A stretch of DNA of 64,000 bases, from positions 372,001 through 436,000 of the forward strand of contig NZ_JAKENF010000004.1 of the NCBI RefSeq assembly GCF_021491355.1, given 5' to 3'. This stretch comes from Alitabrizicola rongguiensis. Its GTDB lineage: Bacteria; Pseudomonadota; Alphaproteobacteria; Rhodobacterales; Rhodobacteraceae. Shown piece by piece: positions 53,174 to 62,511 of this stretch (position 1 is the first letter of the stretch; each line of letters starts with the position of its first letter). Under the pieces are notes generated by a model. The model did not search any database. It saw only the letters and a list, made by a program, of their open reading frames with translations, and was not told the origin of the DNA. The translations under genes and the position numbers were made by a program.

Positions 53174-53670
53174 CAGAATGAAGCGGCCGTTCGCCAGATT
53201 TGCCCAATGGCCGCTTCCCGCCCTAACCAGACACCGTGCTACATCGCTAAGCAAACCGGATCGAGCGGGCCATGCTCGGCAAATGAAGCGCAAATCCTGC
53301 CCCCTCAACCAAAATTATGCCAATATATCATATATTTGAACGGAGCCCCTCGGAACGATTCATGCGCTCAGAAATCCCTGTCAGTGTGATTAGCCGTTCG
53401 ACAAGTCATCTCCGCAGAGATTGCGTCGTCCAGCTCGCCCTAACTATTCCAAGGCGCTCCAGCCAAACAGTTAGCATTCGGAAGCCTCATTGACGCCTAC
53501 GGCCCTTAGCGTTGCTGTGTCGCCCCGGATGCTGATTACCGCATTCTCCGAGGCGGCCGAACGACTAGCACGGCGGCGAACTTCCGGAGATGATGGTAAG
53601 TTAAGGGCACAGACAAACGCCATTCGCACAGGCTAGTTTCAACACGCCAACTCCAAGGGGGGCCCGGCAA
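53174..53670. other. Gene-poor spacer
   Basis: I see no convincing gene in this 500-bp gap. It contains the operon-end hairpin (53180-53217) and an AT-rich near-dyad CAATATATCATATATTTG (53321-53338), which may be a promoter or operator. Short open frames such as 53207-53389 have no family resemblance. Confidence 0.5.
53180..53217 (+). terminator. Terminator of the sugar operon
   Basis: GAAGCGGCC pairs with GGCCGCTTC (9 bp) over a 20-base loop, 7 bp after the isomerase stop. There is no strong T-tract. Confidence 0.5.
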
Positions 53671-54975
53671 ATGACCGCCGCCAGCCTGCAACGCGGAATC
53701 CGCGAGAACCGCGGCCAGGTCGCCCACCAACTGATTCAAGTAATGCTGGTGGGCTTTGCCCTCGGCATGACGCGTACGGTCGTGCCGGCGCTCGCAGAAA
53801 CCGAGTTCGGGCTGGCGCGCGGATCGTTCCTGCTGCTCGCGTCCTTCGTCGTGGCCTTTGGCGCGGTGAAGGCGGTGATGAACTTCGTGGCCGGGCGTTG
53901 GTCAGAGCGGATCGGGCGCAAACGGGTGCTGGCTGTGGGCTGGGTCGTGGCGCTGCCGATCCCGGTGATGATCTGGGCCGCCCCAGACTGGAACTGGATC
54001 GTCTCGGCGACCGTGCTGCTGGGTGTCAATCAAGGGCTCTGCTGGTCGATGACGCAGACCGCGAAGCTCGACATCACCAAGGCCGAGGAACGCGGGCTCA
54101 CCATGGGGCTGAACGAATTCTCCGGCTATGTCGGCGTGGCGATCGCGGGCATCCTGACCGCCTATGCCGCCGAGGCCTTGGGCGCGCGGACGGGGCTTCT
54201 GGTCTTTGGTATGGCCGTGATCCTGCTGGCGCTGGTGCTGACGGTTGTCTGGGTCAAGGACACGCTGCCATGGGCGAAGGCAGAAACTGCCGCGCACAAG
54301 GCCGCGCCGCCGAAATCCCTGCCGCGTTATCCGAAGGGCTTCTCGGAACACCCGACGACCCGCGAGGTTTTCGCACTGATGAGCTGGCGCGACCGGCGGC
54401 TCTTCGCGATCTCCCAGGCCGGGCTGGTCGAGAAGTTCGTCGATGCGCTGGTCTGGGCGCTGTTCCCGGTCTTCCTTGTGACCCAAGGCGCGACCATGAC
54501 CGAGGTCGGCTGGATCGTCGGCACCTACGGTTTTGTCTGGGGCGGCTCGCAGCTCTTCACCGGGCGGCTGTCGGACCATGTTGGCCGGTTCTGGCCAAAC
54601 GTGCTCGGCATGTGGATCTGTGGCGCGGGCGTGGCGATGGTGGTCATGGGCACGGGCGCGCTCTGGTGGTCGGTCTCGGCCGGAGTTGCGGGCTTTGGCA
54701 TGGCGCTCCTCTATCCGAACCTCTCGGCGGCGGTGGCCGACATCACCCCGCCCGCCTGGCGCGGCTCGGCCATCGGCATCTACCGTTTCTGGCGCGACCT
54801 CGGCTACGCTATCGGCGCGCTCGGCCTCGGGCTTGCGGCCAACCTGACCGGCGCTGCGGAAGCCGCCTTCTGGTTCGTCGCGATCTCCATGTTCGTCTCC
54901 GGCGGCCTGCTGTTCTGGCTGTCTGAGGAGACGCATCCGCGCCTGAACCCCGCGACTGACGGAGCAACCCCATGA
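53671..54975 (+). CDS. MFS transporter linked to DsrE and rhodanese genes
   Basis: 434 residues with 12 predicted helices and the MFS loop-2 motif GRWSERIGRKRVLAVGW near residue 75, with GRLSDHVGRFWPN as the second-half counterpart. The DsrE-family gene overlaps its end (ATGA). MFS-DsrE-rhodanese groups suggest transport of a sulfur species or thiol, but the substrate is unknown. Ribosome site is the poly-G at 53657-53663. Confidence 0.85.
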   Translation: MTAASLQRGIRENRGQVAHQLIQVMLVGFALGMTRTVVPALAETEFGLARGSFLLLASFVVAFGAVKAVMNFVAGRWSERIGRKRVLAVGWVVALPIPVMIWAAPDWNWIVSATVLLGVNQGLCWSMTQTAKLDITKAEERGLTMGLNEFSGYVGVAIAGILTAYAAEALGARTGLLVFGMAVILLALVLTVVWVKDTLPWAKAETAAHKAAPPKSLPRYPKGFSEHPTTREVFALMSWRDRRLFAISQAGLVEKFVDALVWALFPVFLVTQGATMTEVGWIVGTYGFVWGGSQLFTGRLSDHVGRFWPNVLGMWICGAGVAMVVMGTGALWWSVSAGVAGFGMALLYPNLSAAVADITPPAWRGSAIGIYRFWRDLGYAIGALGLGLAANLTGAAEAAFWFVAISMFVSGGLLFWLSEETHPRLNPATDGATP

Positions 54976-55325
54976 AACACCTGATCCTTCTGAACGACCC
55001 GCCCTATGGCACCGAGCGCAGCTTCAACGGCTTGCGCATGGCCCACGCTCTGGCCAAGAACGACCCTGAGGCCGAGATCACCGTCTTCCTCATGGCCGAC
55101 GCGGTGCTCTGCGCCAAGGCGGGGCAGAAGACGCCGGACGCCTACTACAACCTCGAACGGATGCTCCGCCGTGTCCTCACCGCTAAGGGACGTGTCTTGA
55201 TGTGCGGCACCTGCATGGATGCGCGCGGCCTCGCCGAGGGCGACATCATGGAAGGCGCGACTCGCTCAACCATGGACGAACTCGCCCAGGCGACGCTCGC
55301 CGCCGACAAGGTTCTGATGTTCTGA
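54972..55325 (+). CDS. DsrE/DsrF-family sulfur-relay-like protein
   Basis: 117-residue DsrE-fold protein (ILLNDPPYGTERSFNGLRMA; VLMCGTCMDARGLAEGD). The CGTC pair could carry sulfur, as in TusD/DsrE sulfurtransferases. It overlaps the MFS gene by ATGA and the rhodanese remnant by TGATG, so all three were once co-translated. Confidence 0.82.
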   Translation: MKHLILLNDPPYGTERSFNGLRMAHALAKNDPEAEITVFLMADAVLCAKAGQKTPDAYYNLERMLRRVLTAKGRVLMCGTCMDARGLAEGDIMEGATRSTMDELAQATLAADKVLMF

Positions 55326-55617
55326 TGGCCGGGATGCTGACGCTCGCCGCCCTCGCGGACGACCCGGAACGCTTCCACCTGATCGACGTCGGCGATGCCG
55401 AAGACTACGTCGCCACCCAGGTGACGGGCGGCATACCCCGCTGGCCGAACTCGAAGACCGGGCGAGTGAAATCCCTGCCGACAAGACGTCCATGATCATC
55501 TGCGGCAAGGGTGGCGGGCGGTTGGCAGAGGGCGCGGCGATCCTGAACAGGCTCAGCCACCCGGACGCCCTCTGGCTCGAAGGCTGCACGACCGGCTGGC
55601 TCGCGAGGGACACCTGA
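55325..55617 (+). pseudogene. Rhodanese-domain gene broken by a frameshift
   Basis: The first frame reads MAGMLTLAALADDPERFHLI then DVGDAEDYVATQVTGGIP. Near 55435 similarity switches frame to PLAELEDRASEIPADKTSMI, ICGKGGGRLAEGAAI and a DALWLEGCTTGWLARDT end, with the rhodanese cysteine in IICGKGGGR. The total length (293) is not divisible by three, so one base is missing or two were added. A stop ends the first frame at 55495. Confidence 0.72.
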
Positions 55618-55649
55618 ATACCAAGAGGCCCGAGTGAAGGAGACCCAGA

Positions 55650-55742
55650 ATGCTTCTGCAACGACCTTTGGCGGCAGCGACTGTCGCGTTTGGCCTGCAA
55701 ACAGCGTTGGCGCTGACAAAGATCACCGCCTACAAGCCTTAA
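55650..55742 (+). pseudogene. Signal-peptide-like fragment
   Basis: A 30-codon frame (MLLQRPLAAATVAFGLQTAL, ALTKITAYKP) preceded by GGAG looks like the start of an exported protein cut short. Its family is not recognised. It may be a remnant of the MFS-DsrE-rhodanese group. Confidence 0.4.
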
Positions 55743-55798
55743 GCTCTCAATCCAACGGTTGAGTGTTGCCCCGTCAGACTGACCCGACAGGAAGAGCT

Positions 55799-56593
55799 AT
55801 GCCTGATGCCACACTGCCGCTACCGCCGATCTTGTCAGAAAAAGGTCACGACGCCCCATCGGCCTTCACACCCGAAAGCCTGCTGCGCGAGGCGCGCCGT
55901 CAGAAGGGCGCGGAGGCCGTCGCGGTGCCGAAGGTCTGTTTGCTTGACCCCGACGGCGACATCGTGCGTCAACTCCGCGCAGAGGGTCGTGTGCGACGGC
56001 ACGAAGGATGGGTCTGCTAACACACGGACATGTGGGTGTTCGATCTGAAGGGCCACGAGATCGGCGTCGTGGGCTGCGCTGTCGGCGCTTCCTTCGCTGT
56101 GCTCGTCGCCGAGGAGATGTTCGCCTCGGGATGCGACCTCCTGATCAGCTTCATCTCCTCGGGACAGATCACGCCGCAGGGCGCACCGCCGTATTTTATC
56201 CTGATCGACCGGGCGCTGCGCGACGAGGGCACAAGCTATCACTACCTTCCGCCCTCGGACTGGAGCACCGCGCCCGAGCATCTTCTTTCGCGGCTGGATG
56301 GCGCGTTCGAGGGCGGTCCCCGCGTACTCACCGGCGCGACGTGGACGACCGATGCACCCTTCCGCGAGACGGAGGCCGCCATCGCTGCGGCGCGATCACG
56401 AGACATTCTGGCGGTCGAGATGGAAGCGGCCGGACTCTATGCATTCGCTCGGGCCCGGGATCGGGACGTCATATGCCTCGCCCATGTGACGAACCAGATG
56501 GGTACCATCGAAGGCGACTTCGAGAAGGGCGAGGCGAACGGCACGGCCGATGCCTTGGCGGTGGTGTCGCGGATTCCCGGCAGAGTCGGCTGA
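55799..56593 (+). pseudogene. Nucleoside-phosphorylase-like gene with an in-frame stop
   Basis: One frame runs through with a single TAA at 56018-56020. The flanks read EGRVRRHEGWVC and HTDMWVFDLKGHEIGVVGCA, and relatives have a tyrosine there (CYHTD), so TAC became TAA. The rest looks intact: VGASFAVLVAEEMFASGC, and VEMEAAGLYAFA near the end, a phosphorylase substrate segment. Ribosome site GGAAGAG. A re-start at ATG 56030 would give a 187-residue C-terminal product lacking the N-terminal strand. Confidence 0.7.
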
Positions 56594-56598
56594 CCGGC

Positions 56599-56718
56599 TT
56601 ATCCCACCCGCGCCAAGTCGATCCCGCTGAGTGCCGCAACGATCACAACGCCCCAGGGCTGCATCTTCCAAGCCATCAGCAGCACAAAGCAAGCCAAGGC
56701 CAACGTGAAATTGCTCAT
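56599..56718 (-). pseudogene. Membrane-protein C-terminal remnant (possibly ChrA-like)
   Basis: A 39-codon minus frame (MSNFTLALACFVLLMAWKMQ, PWGVVIVAALSGIDLARVG) reads as one or two membrane helices and a stop. Just upstream, PVFTSAIGD continues in frame until a stop. It resembles the tail of a chromate-transporter-type protein, but the match is weak. Confidence 0.3.
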
Positions 56719-56827
56719 GTCGCCAATAGCGCTGGTGAAGACCGGCGAATATCAGCCGCCAATTCAACCAGGGCAGACCCCCATTTCGCCTTTCGTGCCG
56801 GTCCCGCGCTTTCAGCGTGCCGCATGA

Positions 56828-57145
<318 letters not shown>

Positions 57146-57239
57146 GATCGCGGCAGGGAGCGCCCCTGCGCCCGTCTGTCAGACGTAAAACAATGGCGTG
57201 GCCAGGCCGCATGGCACCCTGTGAAAGGATTGCCTTCTG

Positions 57240-57620
57240 TCATGCGCGACTGGCCTTTTCCCTTGCCGCCACGAAGCTGATCGCCACCCAGATCGCAAGG
57301 CGCAGTGCCATCGCACCCATCGTCCGCGCCTCGTATGCTGTCCCGCGCCAGACCTCCCAGAGAAACACCGCAAAGATCGCTCCTGTCGCGAGGGTGATGG
57401 CGATGGCGAGGCCGGTTGCCCAGCCGGTCCGATACCAAAGCCCCAGACCCGCGATGATGTAGGCAAACCCTGCCAGGAAGTTGAACCACAGAACGAACAG
57501 GACGACGGCCCCCATGTCGGCGCCACCAAAAAGGGCGCGGCCTCCAGAAACGATGGTCAGGAGACCGAAGACGATTGCGAAAACGGCGACGGCCGTCAGG
57601 GGCTTGCTGCGGGCGGGCAT
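57240..57620 (-). CDS. Four-helix membrane protein of unknown function
   Basis: 126 residues with four predicted membrane helices (AVFAIVFGLLTIVSGGRALF; MGAVVLFVLWFNFLAGFAYI; and two more) and no catalytic motif that I recognise. It lies 15 bp after the ABC-exporter ATPase in the same direction and is likely the last gene of that operon. Confidence 0.65.
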   Translation of the reverse strand: MPARSKPLTAVAVFAIVFGLLTIVSGGRALFGGADMGAVVLFVLWFNFLAGFAYIIAGLGLWYRTGWATGLAIAITLATGAIFAVFLWEVWRGTAYEARTMGAMALRLAIWVAISFVAAREKASRA

Positions 57621-57635
57621 GGCCTTCTCCTTGGT

Positions 57636-58328
57636 TCAGCTGTCCACGAGACGACCATCGCGCAGGTGGATCAGTCGGTCGAAACGGTCGAAGATCTTTT
57701 CATCATGCGTAACAGCGATAATGCAGGCCTTCTGTTCGCTGGCGAGTTTACGCAGAAGGTCCATCACAAGCTGCGCCCGACCACTGTCCAACGCAGCCGT
57801 GGGTTCATCGGCCAGGATGATCCGGGGGCGGTTCGCCAGCGCGCGGGCAATGGCGACGCGTTGCGCTTCGCCCCCGGAAAGCAGGGCCGGCTTCACCTTG
57901 GCCCGATACCCGACTTCAAGGTAATCAAGCAATTCGCGTGCCCGTTCGCGGCCTTTTTCGGAAGGCCAGCCCGCAAGGTCCAGCACGACCGAGACGTTCT
58001 CTTCGGCGGTCAGGAAGGGCAACAGGTTGTGCGCCTGAAAGATGAAGCCGATCTTGTCCAGGCGCAGCCGTCGCAGATCGCTGCGGAGCCATTTGCCGTC
58101 GAACACCGCATCGCCATCCAGTTCGACCCGGCCCGCTGTCGGGGCAAGAATGCAGCCGATCACGTTCAGCAGCGTCGTCTTGCCCGAACCGGACGGGCCC
58201 AGCAGCGCGATGACTTCGCCGACATGCACCCGCAGATCCACGGACCGCAAGGCATCGACCCGGGTCTCGCCCTCGCCATAATGTTTGGCAACGCCCCGCA
58301 CATCGACCAGAATGTCGCCCGGCACCAT
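57636..58328 (-). CDS. ABC exporter ATPase (DevA/MacB/LolD type)
   Basis: 230 residues: Walker A GPSGSGKTT, signature LSGGEAQRVAIARAL and Walker B IILADEPTAALDSG. This class powers FtsX-type permeases with membrane-fusion partners. It follows the permease gene by 3 bp. Confidence 0.88.
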   Translation of the reverse strand: MVPGDILVDVRGVAKHYGEGETRVDALRSVDLRVHVGEVIALLGPSGSGKTTLLNVIGCILAPTAGRVELDGDAVFDGKWLRSDLRRLRLDKIGFIFQAHNLLPFLTAEENVSVVLDLAGWPSEKGRERARELLDYLEVGYRAKVKPALLSGGEAQRVAIARALANRPRIILADEPTAALDSGRAQLVMDLLRKLASEQKACIIAVTHDEKIFDRFDRLIHLRDGRLVDS

Positions 58329-58331
58329 GAG

Positions 58332-59465
58332 TCAGCCCCCGAGCGCTGTGGCTGGGTCAACCTTCAGCGCCGCGCGGACGCCAAGACCCGAGGCAACAAG
58401 GCAGACTATCAGGATGATGCCGGTCAGCACCAGCGCGTTGAACGGCTCAAGCAAAACGCGGCGGGGAAAGCTGTCCTTGACCAGAAGGATCAGGGCCAGC
58501 CCGATCCCGAGGCCGGAGATGCCAAGGATCAGCGCCTGTTGCACGATCAGGCCCACGATGGTTCGATCCGGAGCGCCGATCAGCTTCAGGGTAGCGATCT
58601 GCTTCAGCTTCTCCATGGTCATCGTGTAGATGATGAGCGCAATCATCACGGCGCTGACAGACAGCAGGATCCCCAGGAACAGACCGATCTGGCGCCGCGC
58701 CCGGTCCACCACCGAGGCAAGCAGAAGCTGCTCCTGTTCACCTTGGCTGAGGGCGGAGAGGTGTTTCCATTGGCGAACCGTCGCGGTCAGAAGCGCCACA
58801 TCCGCACCGGGCTCCAGCCGGGCAATAACGGCGGCCACCGTGGGGGCGCGCAGGCCGCCATCGCCCCGGGCCGCCTGCACCCGAGCAGCGGCTGGGTCCA
58901 TCGTCGTCTGTAACGTCATGGTATCAGCCAAAGTCACATAGACCGCCGGATCGCCGCCCGAGTTCATCGCATCCTCGACCAATCCCACGACGGTAAAGCG
59001 GTCGCGTCCCAGCCGGATGGTCTCTCCGGGCACCAGACCGGTCTTGCGGTCTGCCACCAGTTCAAAGTGGCTTCTGCCCAGCCCCCGCCCTTCGGCAATG
59101 CGCTGCGGTCCGCCGGGACGACCGGGTTCAAAGCCGATTACATAGAGCCGCAAGGTCTTGCCGGCATGGCTGGCCTCGATCGTCTGGTAGGTGATGGCCC
59201 CGGCCTCGGCCACTCCGGGCATGCGGGCCACGGCGTCCCGGGTCGTGGCCGGGATGCTTGACGCTTCGGCAAAGGGGCCTTGTGTGCCAGCCTCGACCAC
59301 CCAGACATCAGCGGCAGGGGCCTTCACGACGGCCAGGGCATCGGCGACAAGGCCGTTGTAGATGCCGATCATCGCCAGCACGACCGTCATCAGAAGCCCA
59401 AGTCCCAAACAGGTCAGGACAAAGCGGAAGAGGCCATGGCGGATATCCTTGATGGCAAGGTTCAT
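58332..59465 (-). CDS. FtsX/MacB-family ABC permease (DevC-like)
   Basis: 377 residues with one N-terminal helix, a large periplasmic domain (about residues 40-250), and three C-terminal helices (LGILLSVSAVMIALIIYTMTM ...), the FtsX/DevC layout. The start overlaps the adaptor gene as ATGA. Confidence 0.87.
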   Translation of the reverse strand: MNLAIKDIRHGLFRFVLTCLGLGLLMTVVLAMIGIYNGLVADALAVVKAPAADVWVVEAGTQGPFAEASSIPATTRDAVARMPGVAEAGAITYQTIEASHAGKTLRLYVIGFEPGRPGGPQRIAEGRGLGRSHFELVADRKTGLVPGETIRLGRDRFTVVGLVEDAMNSGGDPAVYVTLADTMTLQTTMDPAAARVQAARGDGGLRAPTVAAVIARLEPGADVALLTATVRQWKHLSALSQGEQEQLLLASVVDRARRQIGLFLGILLSVSAVMIALIIYTMTMEKLKQIATLKLIGAPDRTIVGLIVQQALILGISGLGIGLALILLVKDSFPRRVLLEPFNALVLTGIILIVCLVASGLGVRAALKVDPATALGG

Positions 59466-60607
59466 GGCGCAGCTCCGATGCGGGCAAGCCGACCTTCATC
59501 CACGCCTTGCAGCGGGACGGCCACGACCTGCGCAGCATCGGGCAACGCGCCCGTCACTTCCACCCGGCCACGGTCGTCACGCGCACCGAATGTCAGGTCG
59601 GCGCGCGAAAGCCTCCCGTCCTCGACGATCCAGACCGTGCCGCGATACCCGTCGAAGCCGAAAATCGCCACTTCAGGCACCATCAGGGCCGTGGCGCGTG
59701 TGGCAGTCAGGATGCGCACCTCGGCTTGTTCGCCCAGAAACATTTGCGGCGGGCAATCCGAGCAGGTCAGCCAGACGCGGCGTTCCTCGTTCACCCGGTC
59801 GCTTTCCACTCCGATGCGGGCGATCGTGCCCGTGAATTCGCTGGCAGGCTGAGACCGCAGACGGATGGTGCCGGGCTGGCCAAGGGCCAGCTGACCAGCG
59901 CGTTCTTCGTCGATATAGGCCTGAATCCAGATCGTATCGGGGTCGATCAAGGTAAAGATCGGATCGCCCGCGCGAACCACGGCTCCGGTTTCGGCCAAGC
60001 GTGTCACAACCAGCGCATCAAAGGGCGCGGTCAAGCGGTGACGGTCCAGCAGCGTCTGTTCAAGTTGCAGGGCAGCGACTGCATCCTGCCCCTGAGCGCG
60101 AATGACGGCGAGTTCCGCTTCTGCAACTTTCACGTCAGCACGAGCGACGTCTTCATCTCGCTGCGCCTCCTCCGCGCGCTGAATGGATGCGGCTTCCTGT
60201 CGGGTCAACTCGGCCTGCCGGCGGTTGGCCGCCTCGCGCTGCGCCAGGATTGCCGTGGCGCGGAGGACTGCGGCTTCGGCCTTGGCCTGATTGGCAGCGT
60301 TCGCCGCCACGGCGGCTTGGGCACGGGCGAGCCGCGCTTCCTGCTCATCCTGATTCAGCGCGGCCAGCGCTTGCCCCTGTGCCACGCGGTCACCTGCATC
60401 GACCGTAAGCGACATCAGTGTTCCGCTGGACTCAAACCCCACGCGCGCCAGCACCCTCGCCTCGACGGTTCCGAGGCCGTAGATCCGAAGCGCCACATCC
60501 GTTTCGGGCTGCACGACCGCCACCGTCAACGGACGCTCGGTCAGGAACATCGCTGCTGCACCGATGCTCAGGGTCGCAACCGTCGCAAAGATCCAGATAG
60601 TTCGCAT
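59462..60607 (-). CDS. HlyD/DevB-type membrane-fusion protein
   Basis: 381 residues: N-terminal membrane anchor (MRTIWIFATVATLSIGAAAM), biotinyl-lipoyl-like halves around a long alanine-rich coiled coil (about residues 90-185), and a beta-barrel segment (GDPIFTLIDPDTIWIQAYID). It links the permease to an outer-membrane channel. The cargo is unknown; such systems export lipids, toxins or drugs. Confidence 0.88.
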   Translation of the reverse strand: MRTIWIFATVATLSIGAAAMFLTERPLTVAVVQPETDVALRIYGLGTVEARVLARVGFESSGTLMSLTVDAGDRVAQGQALAALNQDEQEARLARAQAAVAANAANQAKAEAAVLRATAILAQREAANRRQAELTRQEAASIQRAEEAQRDEDVARADVKVAEAELAVIRAQGQDAVAALQLEQTLLDRHRLTAPFDALVVTRLAETGAVVRAGDPIFTLIDPDTIWIQAYIDEERAGQLALGQPGTIRLRSQPASEFTGTIARIGVESDRVNEERRVWLTCSDCPPQMFLGEQAEVRILTATRATALMVPEVAIFGFDGYRGTVWIVEDGRLSRADLTFGARDDRGRVEVTGALPDAAQVVAVPLQGVDEGRLARIGAAP

Positions 60608-60610
60608 CGA

Positions 60611-61207
60611 TCAGCCCTCTTTCGCACAAAGCAGGTGCAGCTGGACATCCAGAAGGCGAGATCCTTCGGCCTGCAGGCCAAAGTCGCGCGCGCCAAGTGA
60701 CCAGCGGATCGCCAGCCCCTGCACTAGGGATGTCAGCAAGACCGCCACATCCGCTGCTGCAACGTCATCGCGCAGGGTGCGGCATTGCTGGCCCTGCGCG
60801 ACTTCGCGCATAAGATGGCCATGGAAAGCGGTCAGCCGCCCGCGGAATGCTGTGCGCAGGGCCGAGTTCTCGACATTCAGTTCGCGGGAAAACAGCAGCA
60901 TGGGCATCGCGGGTGTTGCTGCGATCTGGTCCAGTTGCGCCCGGATCAGCGCCCGGATCCTGTCAACCGGCAGGTCAGCCTGAGCCACAGCCGCATTCCA
61001 GGCATTGGTCAGCGTTTCGGCCACCTGGTCGGCCACGGCACTCCACATTGCAGCCTTTGTTGGAAAATGCCTGAACAAGGCAGCCTGCGTCACGCCGACT
61101 TCGTTGGCTACGGCGCCTGTCGTCACCCGGTCCGGGCCGATCTGGTCGGCCAAGGCAAGGATCGTTGCCACGATTTCAGCCTTGCGGAGATCTGACGTCT
61201 TGCGCAT
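60611..61207 (-). CDS. TetR-family repressor
   Basis: 198 residues with an N-terminal TetR HTH (GPDRVTTGAVANEVGVTQAALFRHFPTKAAMWSAV) and a variable ligand domain. It is the first gene of the exporter operon, so it likely represses itself and the exporter. ATG 61207 is used; the TTG at 61219 is unlikely. Confidence 0.87.
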   Translation of the reverse strand: MRKTSDLRKAEIVATILALADQIGPDRVTTGAVANEVGVTQAALFRHFPTKAAMWSAVADQVAETLTNAWNAAVAQADLPVDRIRALIRAQLDQIAATPAMPMLLFSRELNVENSALRTAFRGRLTAFHGHLMREVAQGQQCRTLRDDVAAADVAVLLTSLVQGLAIRWSLGARDFGLQAEGSRLLDVQLHLLCAKEG

Positions 61208-61223
61208 CGATTCATCCAAGAAA

Positions 61224-61243
61224 GTAAGTGATTAATCACTTAC
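61224..61243. promoter_or_regulatory. TetR operator
   Basis: GTAAGTGATT followed by AATCACTTAC is a perfect 20-bp palindrome, 17 bp before the tetR start and next to an AT-rich stretch, as expected for a TetR autoregulatory site. Confidence 0.78.
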
Positions 61244-61260
61244 ATAATCGAATGAAGGAG

Positions 61261-61536
61261 TCAACTTTCCAAGTCAGACGATCGGTCTCGCACCGGAAAG
61301 CGAGAGCTCGACAGGATCGTTCCTGCCTCGTCCACCGTGAACCGGCAGGCGCGATTGGTGTGGCGGAACGTCAGGCGCCAGCGTCCCGCGTCCGTCCCCA
61401 CCCCGGCCTCGCAGATCGATGTCAGGGCACCGATGCGCATCGACTCGCGAACGTCGGACTCGGTCATTCCGAATGCTTCGGCGAGCAAGATTGCCGGAAC
61501 GACAAAGCCTGCACCGTCACGTTCCACCTGCGTCAT
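61261..61536 (-). CDS. DUF6522-like small protein in the NsrR operon
   Basis: 91 residues (ILLAEAFGMTESDVRESMRI, then VGTDAGRWRLTFRHTNRACR). It resembles the DUF6522 family, whose function is unknown. It overlaps the Rrf2/NsrR gene by 4 bp and likely acts in the same NO response. Confidence 0.65.
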   Translation of the reverse strand: MTQVERDGAGFVVPAILLAEAFGMTESDVRESMRIGALTSICEAGVGTDAGRWRLTFRHTNRACRFTVDEAGTILSSSRFPVRDRSSDLES

Positions 61537-61964
61537 TGCGACACCACGAGGTTCTTTGGCAGCGGGGGCAGGGCGATATCGGCCAGTGTGGATCGGTCGA
61601 GATCCATGAGAAAAGCTGCTTCAGCGGAACGCAGACGCGCCTTAAGCCGACAGCGCGTGTCTATCGAACAGGCACCCCCATCGGCCCCGAAACATTCGAC
61701 CAAGGGCTGCCCTTCTTCCAACAACCGGATGACTTGGCCAAGCCGGATCTCGGCCGCCGGTCGGGCCAGCACGGCGCCACCGCCGCCGCCGCGCCGGGTT
61801 TCGATCAGGCCTGCGCGCGCCAGATGCTGGATGATCTTGGCCAGATGATTGCGGGACAGGCACAAGGCTTCGGCCAGTTCGGCCGTGGAGATGGCGCGCG
61901 ACGGATCGGCGGCCATCCGCATCAGCATCCGTAGCCCGAAGTCGGTGAAGGAGGTCAGCCGCAT
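61533..61964 (-). CDS. nsrR: Rrf2-family NO sensor (NsrR-like)
   Basis: 143 residues: N-terminal winged helix (MRLTSFTDFGLRMLMRMA, then LSRNHLAKIIQHLARAGLIETRRGGGGG) and cluster cysteines Cys91, Cys99 and Cys105 (VECFGADGGACSIDTRC), the NsrR spacing. NsrR with an Fe-S cluster represses NO-defence genes until NO destroys the cluster. It is divergent from haemoglobin, hemerythrin and nnrS genes. Confidence 0.87.
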   Translation of the reverse strand: MRLTSFTDFGLRMLMRMAADPSRAISTAELAEALCLSRNHLAKIIQHLARAGLIETRRGGGGGAVLARPAAEIRLGQVIRLLEEGQPLVECFGADGGACSIDTRCRLKARLRSAEAAFLMDLDRSTLADIALPPLPKNLVVSQ

Positions 61965-61984
61965 GAGGTCGGTTTCCTTGAATA

Positions 61985-61999
61985 GGTATTTACAATACC
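61985..61999. promoter_or_regulatory. NsrR-type operator
   Basis: GGTATT-TAC-AATACC is a perfect dyad in the 75-bp gap between nsrR and the haemoglobin gene, resembling the alphaproteobacterial NsrR/Rrf2 sites. It could control both directions. Confidence 0.65.
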
Positions 62000-62039
62000 C
62001 ATTAGCAGGCCTAAGCCGAAGCGCAAGACGGAGACTCAG

Positions 62040-62498
62040 ATGTCCAGCGCAGCTGTCAGCTTGTCCATCCCGACAACCAGGCCGGAAGTGACGGCCGCCC
62101 TAATGGCAGAAACGGGTCTTAGCCCCGATGTTCTGCGCGATCTGGTGCACCGCTTTTACGGCTGTGTACGTGCAGATTCCGTTCTGGGGCCGATCTTTGC
62201 GGCCCGCATCACCGATTGGGCTATGCATCTTGAGCGGATGGTGACGTTCTGGTCCTCGGTCGCCTTGATGACCGGGCAGTATCATGGCCGGCCGGTGCCC
62301 GCGCATACTCCGTTGCCGATCAATGCGGCACATTTCGACCGCTGGCTTGCGCTGTTCCGCGCGACAGCTATCGATACCTGCGCGCCTGCGGGAGCCTTGC
62401 ACCTGATCGAACGCGCCGAGCGGATCGCCCATTCCCTGCACATCGCCGTTCAGTCAGCCCAAAGCGACCCCGTCGCCCCACCCAAACTGTTCACCTGA
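62040..62498 (+). CDS. Group III truncated haemoglobin
   Basis: 152 residues. WSSVALMTGQYHGRPVPAHTPLPINAAHFDRWLALF is typical of group III truncated globins; the histidine of HFDRW is the likely proximal haem ligand. These proteins bind or detoxify NO. First gene of the rightward NO-response unit; ribosome site CGGAGA. Confidence 0.85.
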   Translation: MSSAAVSLSIPTTRPEVTAALMAETGLSPDVLRDLVHRFYGCVRADSVLGPIFAARITDWAMHLERMVTFWSSVALMTGQYHGRPVPAHTPLPINAAHFDRWLALFRATAIDTCAPAGALHLIERAERIAHSLHIAVQSAQSDPVAPPKLFT

Positions 62499-62511
62499 CA
62501 GGAGACCTCAC

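Noticed and set aside
53207-53389. Short + strand open frame in the spacer before the MFS gene
   Set aside because: No ribosome site, no recognisable family, and its content looks like intergenic DNA.
56018-56020. Stop codon read as an unusual amino acid (recoding) in the phosphorylase-like gene
   Set aside because: It is TAA, not TGA or TAG, there is no recoding hairpin evident, and relatives have tyrosine (TAC/TAT) here; a nonsense mutation is simpler.
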